Assembly: GCF_022201045.2 (NCBI RefSeq)
Contig: NC_068560.1
Location: 34,187,001 to 34,251,000, forward strand
Direction of reading: 5' to 3'
Source: Citrus sinensis
Lineage: Eukaryota > Streptophyta > Magnoliopsida > Sapindales > Rutaceae
DNA: 64,000 nt
Position numbers and translations under genes: made by a program. Under the pieces are notes generated by a model, which worked only from the letters and a program-made list of their open reading frames with translations, had not been told where the DNA came from and made no database searches. Below are positions 61,101 through 64,000 of the stretch, piece by piece. Within the stretch, counting starts at the first letter, position 1. Every line of letters starts with the position of its first letter.

Positions 61101-64000
61101 CCTTGAGCTGTGTTATCTAATGCCATAATTTTAAACTTGTATTGCTTCAGCATGTATTACCATGACCATGCTTTTCTTTCATACTTGAACAAATATGTTT
61201 TATTCTGCATATTTCAGGTAAACATATTGAAACGTGTTCTTGAAGAGGTTGAAAAGGTCATGCAGGAGTTCAAAGCCATGCTGTACAAGTCTATGGAAGA
61301 CCCCCATATAGACTTGACAAATGTGAGCTTATAGTAGTCCCCTGTTATTTTATGAACTGTCTGCAGTCACATTGAACATGATGCCAAACAAGTTACTGCT
61401 TTTCGCTACTGCAATTATGGGAAAAATGCGCTCAAATAGTTCTTACTGATTAAATTAAATAAATAGAAAACAGGAGGGAAATAAAGGATAGAAGAGAAGA
61501 GTAAATGAGTTAAGTTGACAGTTAGGTTAAAAAACTGCTCTACTCACTTAAAATACCCTATTTAGATAAATATTTAAGGAGTCTTTCTCTTATTTGACAC
61601 TTATTAAGTTTTGGGCAACCAGAAGTTCATATTTATTTCTTTAAATTTATGTACTAGATCTACTGATCCTTCTTTGTTCGCAATGATTGTTGATGCACTT
61701 AGTGGCTGAATATTTAATCCTAAAGCTTTTAATATTCGGTAGAGTATTGAAGGAACTTTGAATCTGAATTAAACCCAAGTGACCAAACATGTATTTATTC
61801 TTCAGTTGCCTAGGTGTTTTTTAAATATCCCTTATCTGCAGCTACTAGGACCCCGTAGACTGGCGATGGATAAGTGAAGTGATGTGCAAGGACTAAGCTA
61901 GAGAATTTGAAATTTATGCTATGTACTTACTGAATATCTCTTGTCACTGGGATATCACTCATGTTTGTTGAGAATCAGTCTTAGTTATTTATTGTTAAGC
62001 AGCTATATTTCTTGTAGCTTGAGAATACTGTGAGGCTGTTATTAGAGCTGGAACCCGAGTCAGACCCTGTATGGCATTATTTAAATGTACAGGTAAGTAT
62101 ATCTGTAATTACGTAATTTTTTTTTTTTTTTTTGGGAGTAAGATTGTAATTCGCAAGCAGTTTATAATTGAAATGACTGTTTGAACCCCATGTGTAATTG
62201 CTTCTAGGCTGTGTTTATTGTACCCTTATTATGTGTCTTAGGACTTGAGGACCTCGGTCTTTGAGCTGGTGAAGTCAGTCCTCAGTTGATGTCCTGTATC
62301 TTTCTAAACACCAACGTTCACCACCAAGTCCATCAAAAGAACTGTTTGCACTTAACAAATAGCAGCTTGTAATCTTGAATTGACAAAAACAGAATTGCTC
62401 ACACTTGAAAAAAAGCCAATTGATACTTTTTGGCCAAAACTATATCTGATATCAATCACATGACAGCTTTACTGAAATTCTCAAGTTATCTTTGACAGAA
62501 CCACAGAATTCGAGGTTTGTTTGAGAAGTGCACCCTAGATCACGAAGCAAGGATGGAAACGTTGCATAATGAATTACATGAAAGGGCTATGTCTGATGCA
62601 AGGTGGCTGCAAATCCAACAAGATCTAAATCAATCTGTATGTGCAACTATAAAAAATGGTTATTGTGATATTGAAATCCTTTCTCTTTTTTATGGATAAT
62701 GAGATAACCCATTGGTTGGTGGTTTCTGATTTTGTCTTACATATTCTTTTGATCATTGTCAGTCAGGTGCTGACTACTCTGTTACTTGTGGGAACATACA
62801 ACCAATAGATTCATTGCCTGTAGAATTAAGCGGTGAAGAAGTTGATGCTTTTAGAGGAAGGTATATCCGGAGGTTAACAGCTGTACTCATCCATCACATA
62901 CCAGCCTTCTGGAAAGTTGCACTTTCTGTTTTCAGTGGGAAATTTGCAAAGGTATTCTGAATGCTCTTTATTCCAGAACATTGGCTTATTAATGGGTAAC
63001 AATTATATTAATTATATAAATTATCCTCCAAAAAAAATAGGCTCTATATTATATGTTAAAGGCTCTAGTTGTTGATAATGGTAGTAGTTTGATGTCAATT
63101 GTATGTTTTTTGACGAGGAGGCATCAAGGGAAATAATAAATGGAAGAACTAAAAGACTTAGTTAATTCATTGAGAGTGGCTAAAAAGAAAAGTAGAGGAA
63201 ATTTATGCATTTTAAGTTAAATTTTAGGGACGTCGGAGGTTTAATTTTAATTTTAACAAACTTGTGTTTTCTTATTGTGGCATCTGTTTTCTGTTGTAAT
63301 ATTCTTCGATGTGTTTCTTCATTTGGAATATGTCCTTGCTTGGGATGGATTGTAAATGAGAATTAATATATGCTTTCTTCTTTTGGCATATTTTATGTCA
63401 TATTTCCTTTTTTCCTTTTAAGATAATTTCTCACTCTCTTTTTTATTATGGATTTTTCTTAGTCTTCTCAAGTTTCTGCTGAGTCAAATCTTAATGCTTC
63501 TGGAAATAAGGCCGAAGAAAAAGTTGGAGAAGGGAAGTATTCGATTCATTCTCTTGATGAAGTCGCTGGAATGATACGCAATACAATATCTGTGTATGAA
63601 ATCAAGGTGAACATGCACTTATGTTCTTTATGTCAAAACCATTACTATGTTTGGACTAGCAGTTATAGAAGAAACTTTGGTAGCCGTCTTTGGTGTGGGG
63701 ACTGACTCATAGTACGGTTTACTAGGAGTAAGGTCTAGGATTAACTTAGGATTTGTGAGGATCAGATAATTTGGAAATGTTTCTTGTTTTTTGAGTCGTC
63801 TATTTCAGTGGTCTACAACTAAACACAGTTCACAACAGAAATTTTGTGTACTTGGAGTTTGGTACTTTTCTATTTCAAGATCTGTTTACATTGCCAAAAG
63901 TTATTAAGTTCGATCTGAGTGTGGATTCTTGTCTTTTTTGTCACTGATTGCAATCTGGTCTTGTGGACTTTGGTAGTATTTTATTTTATTTTTTTAGAAC
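58133..64000 (+). CDS. SEC5: Exocyst complex component SEC5 (5' part)
   Basis: Eleven exons are visible: 58133-58474, 58717-58871, 59257-59348, 60010-60204, 60364-60491, 60590-60748, 61218-61322, 62018-62092, 62499-62636, 62763-62951, 63463-63606; 1722 bases, 574 codons in frame. The gene continues past the right edge; plant SEC5 is about 1,080-1,090 residues, so roughly half is here. SEC5 is a subunit of the exocyst, which tethers secretory vesicles to the plasma membrane. The N-terminus MSSDSDEDELLQMALKEQAQ is acidic, and the conserved WKRVDEAELARRVREMRETR follows. The coiled-coil core includes FSDSFNAKLFLSRVHQNTS, DNFDCFVSCKTTIDDIESKL and FNLPSTIRGSISKGEFDLAV. The start ATG at 58133 is preferred over in-frame 58019, which adds a Lys/Asn-rich leader unlike the family. 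Confidence 0.95.

Overview
This window is nuclear DNA from a flowering plant, almost certainly a eudicot. The AT-rich intergenic space, short exons with GT-AG introns, plant-type genes (VIP1-like bZIP, nodulin-like VIT, PORR protein, cytosolic fructose-1,6-bisphosphatase, SEC5 exocyst subunit) and a chromodomain LTR retrotransposon primed by initiator tRNA-Met all fit. The protein sequences look citrus-like to me, but I could not check this.

Layout. Positions 761-1659 (minus) hold the first two coding exons of a VIP1-like group I bZIP factor that runs off the left edge. From 1.8 to 10.4 kb I see no convincing protein gene, but there is a near-perfect 51-bp inverted repeat (2931-3125), a purine/pyrimidine fold-back element (about 3927-4131) and a 139-bp MITE with exact 9-bp target duplications (4798-4936). 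A single-exon VIT-family iron transporter lies at 10492-11166. A recent but coding-dead Ty3/gypsy chromovirus occupies 11832-17517 and probably sits inside an older MITE-like element. A tRNA-derived SINE with exact 17-bp target duplications lies at 18898-19080. Two decayed neprosin-family gene copies lie in tandem at about 21.07-24.0 kb. A non-autonomous hAT element with an 8-bp duplication occupies 24799-26123.

A minus-strand cluster of housekeeping genes follows: eIF5B (27221-33812, 12 coding exons, 1384 aa), the mitochondrial complex III hinge subunit QCR6 (35111-37851, with a start codon split by an intron), an organellar PORR-domain protein (39038-40300) and a MINDY-type deubiquitinase (41792-47111, 7 exons, 633 aa). 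An AT-rich gap of about 6.4 kb with microsatellites and MITE-like debris separates these from two plus-strand genes: cytosolic FBPase (53581-57147, 12 exons, 341 aa) and SEC5 (58133 to beyond the right edge, 11 exons visible).

The genes do not form one pathway; they are an ordinary set of neighbouring plant genes (translation, respiration, organelle RNA processing, ubiquitin, sucrose synthesis, exocytosis). Every spliced model was assembled by hand from splice sites and keeps the reading frame; the complete ones give lengths expected for their families. I found no convincing new multi-gene system. The most interesting items are the unexplained hairpin locus at 2.9-3.1 kb, the split start codon of QCR6, the GC-AG intron in eIF5B, and the layered transposon insertions whose ends and target duplications can be read directly.
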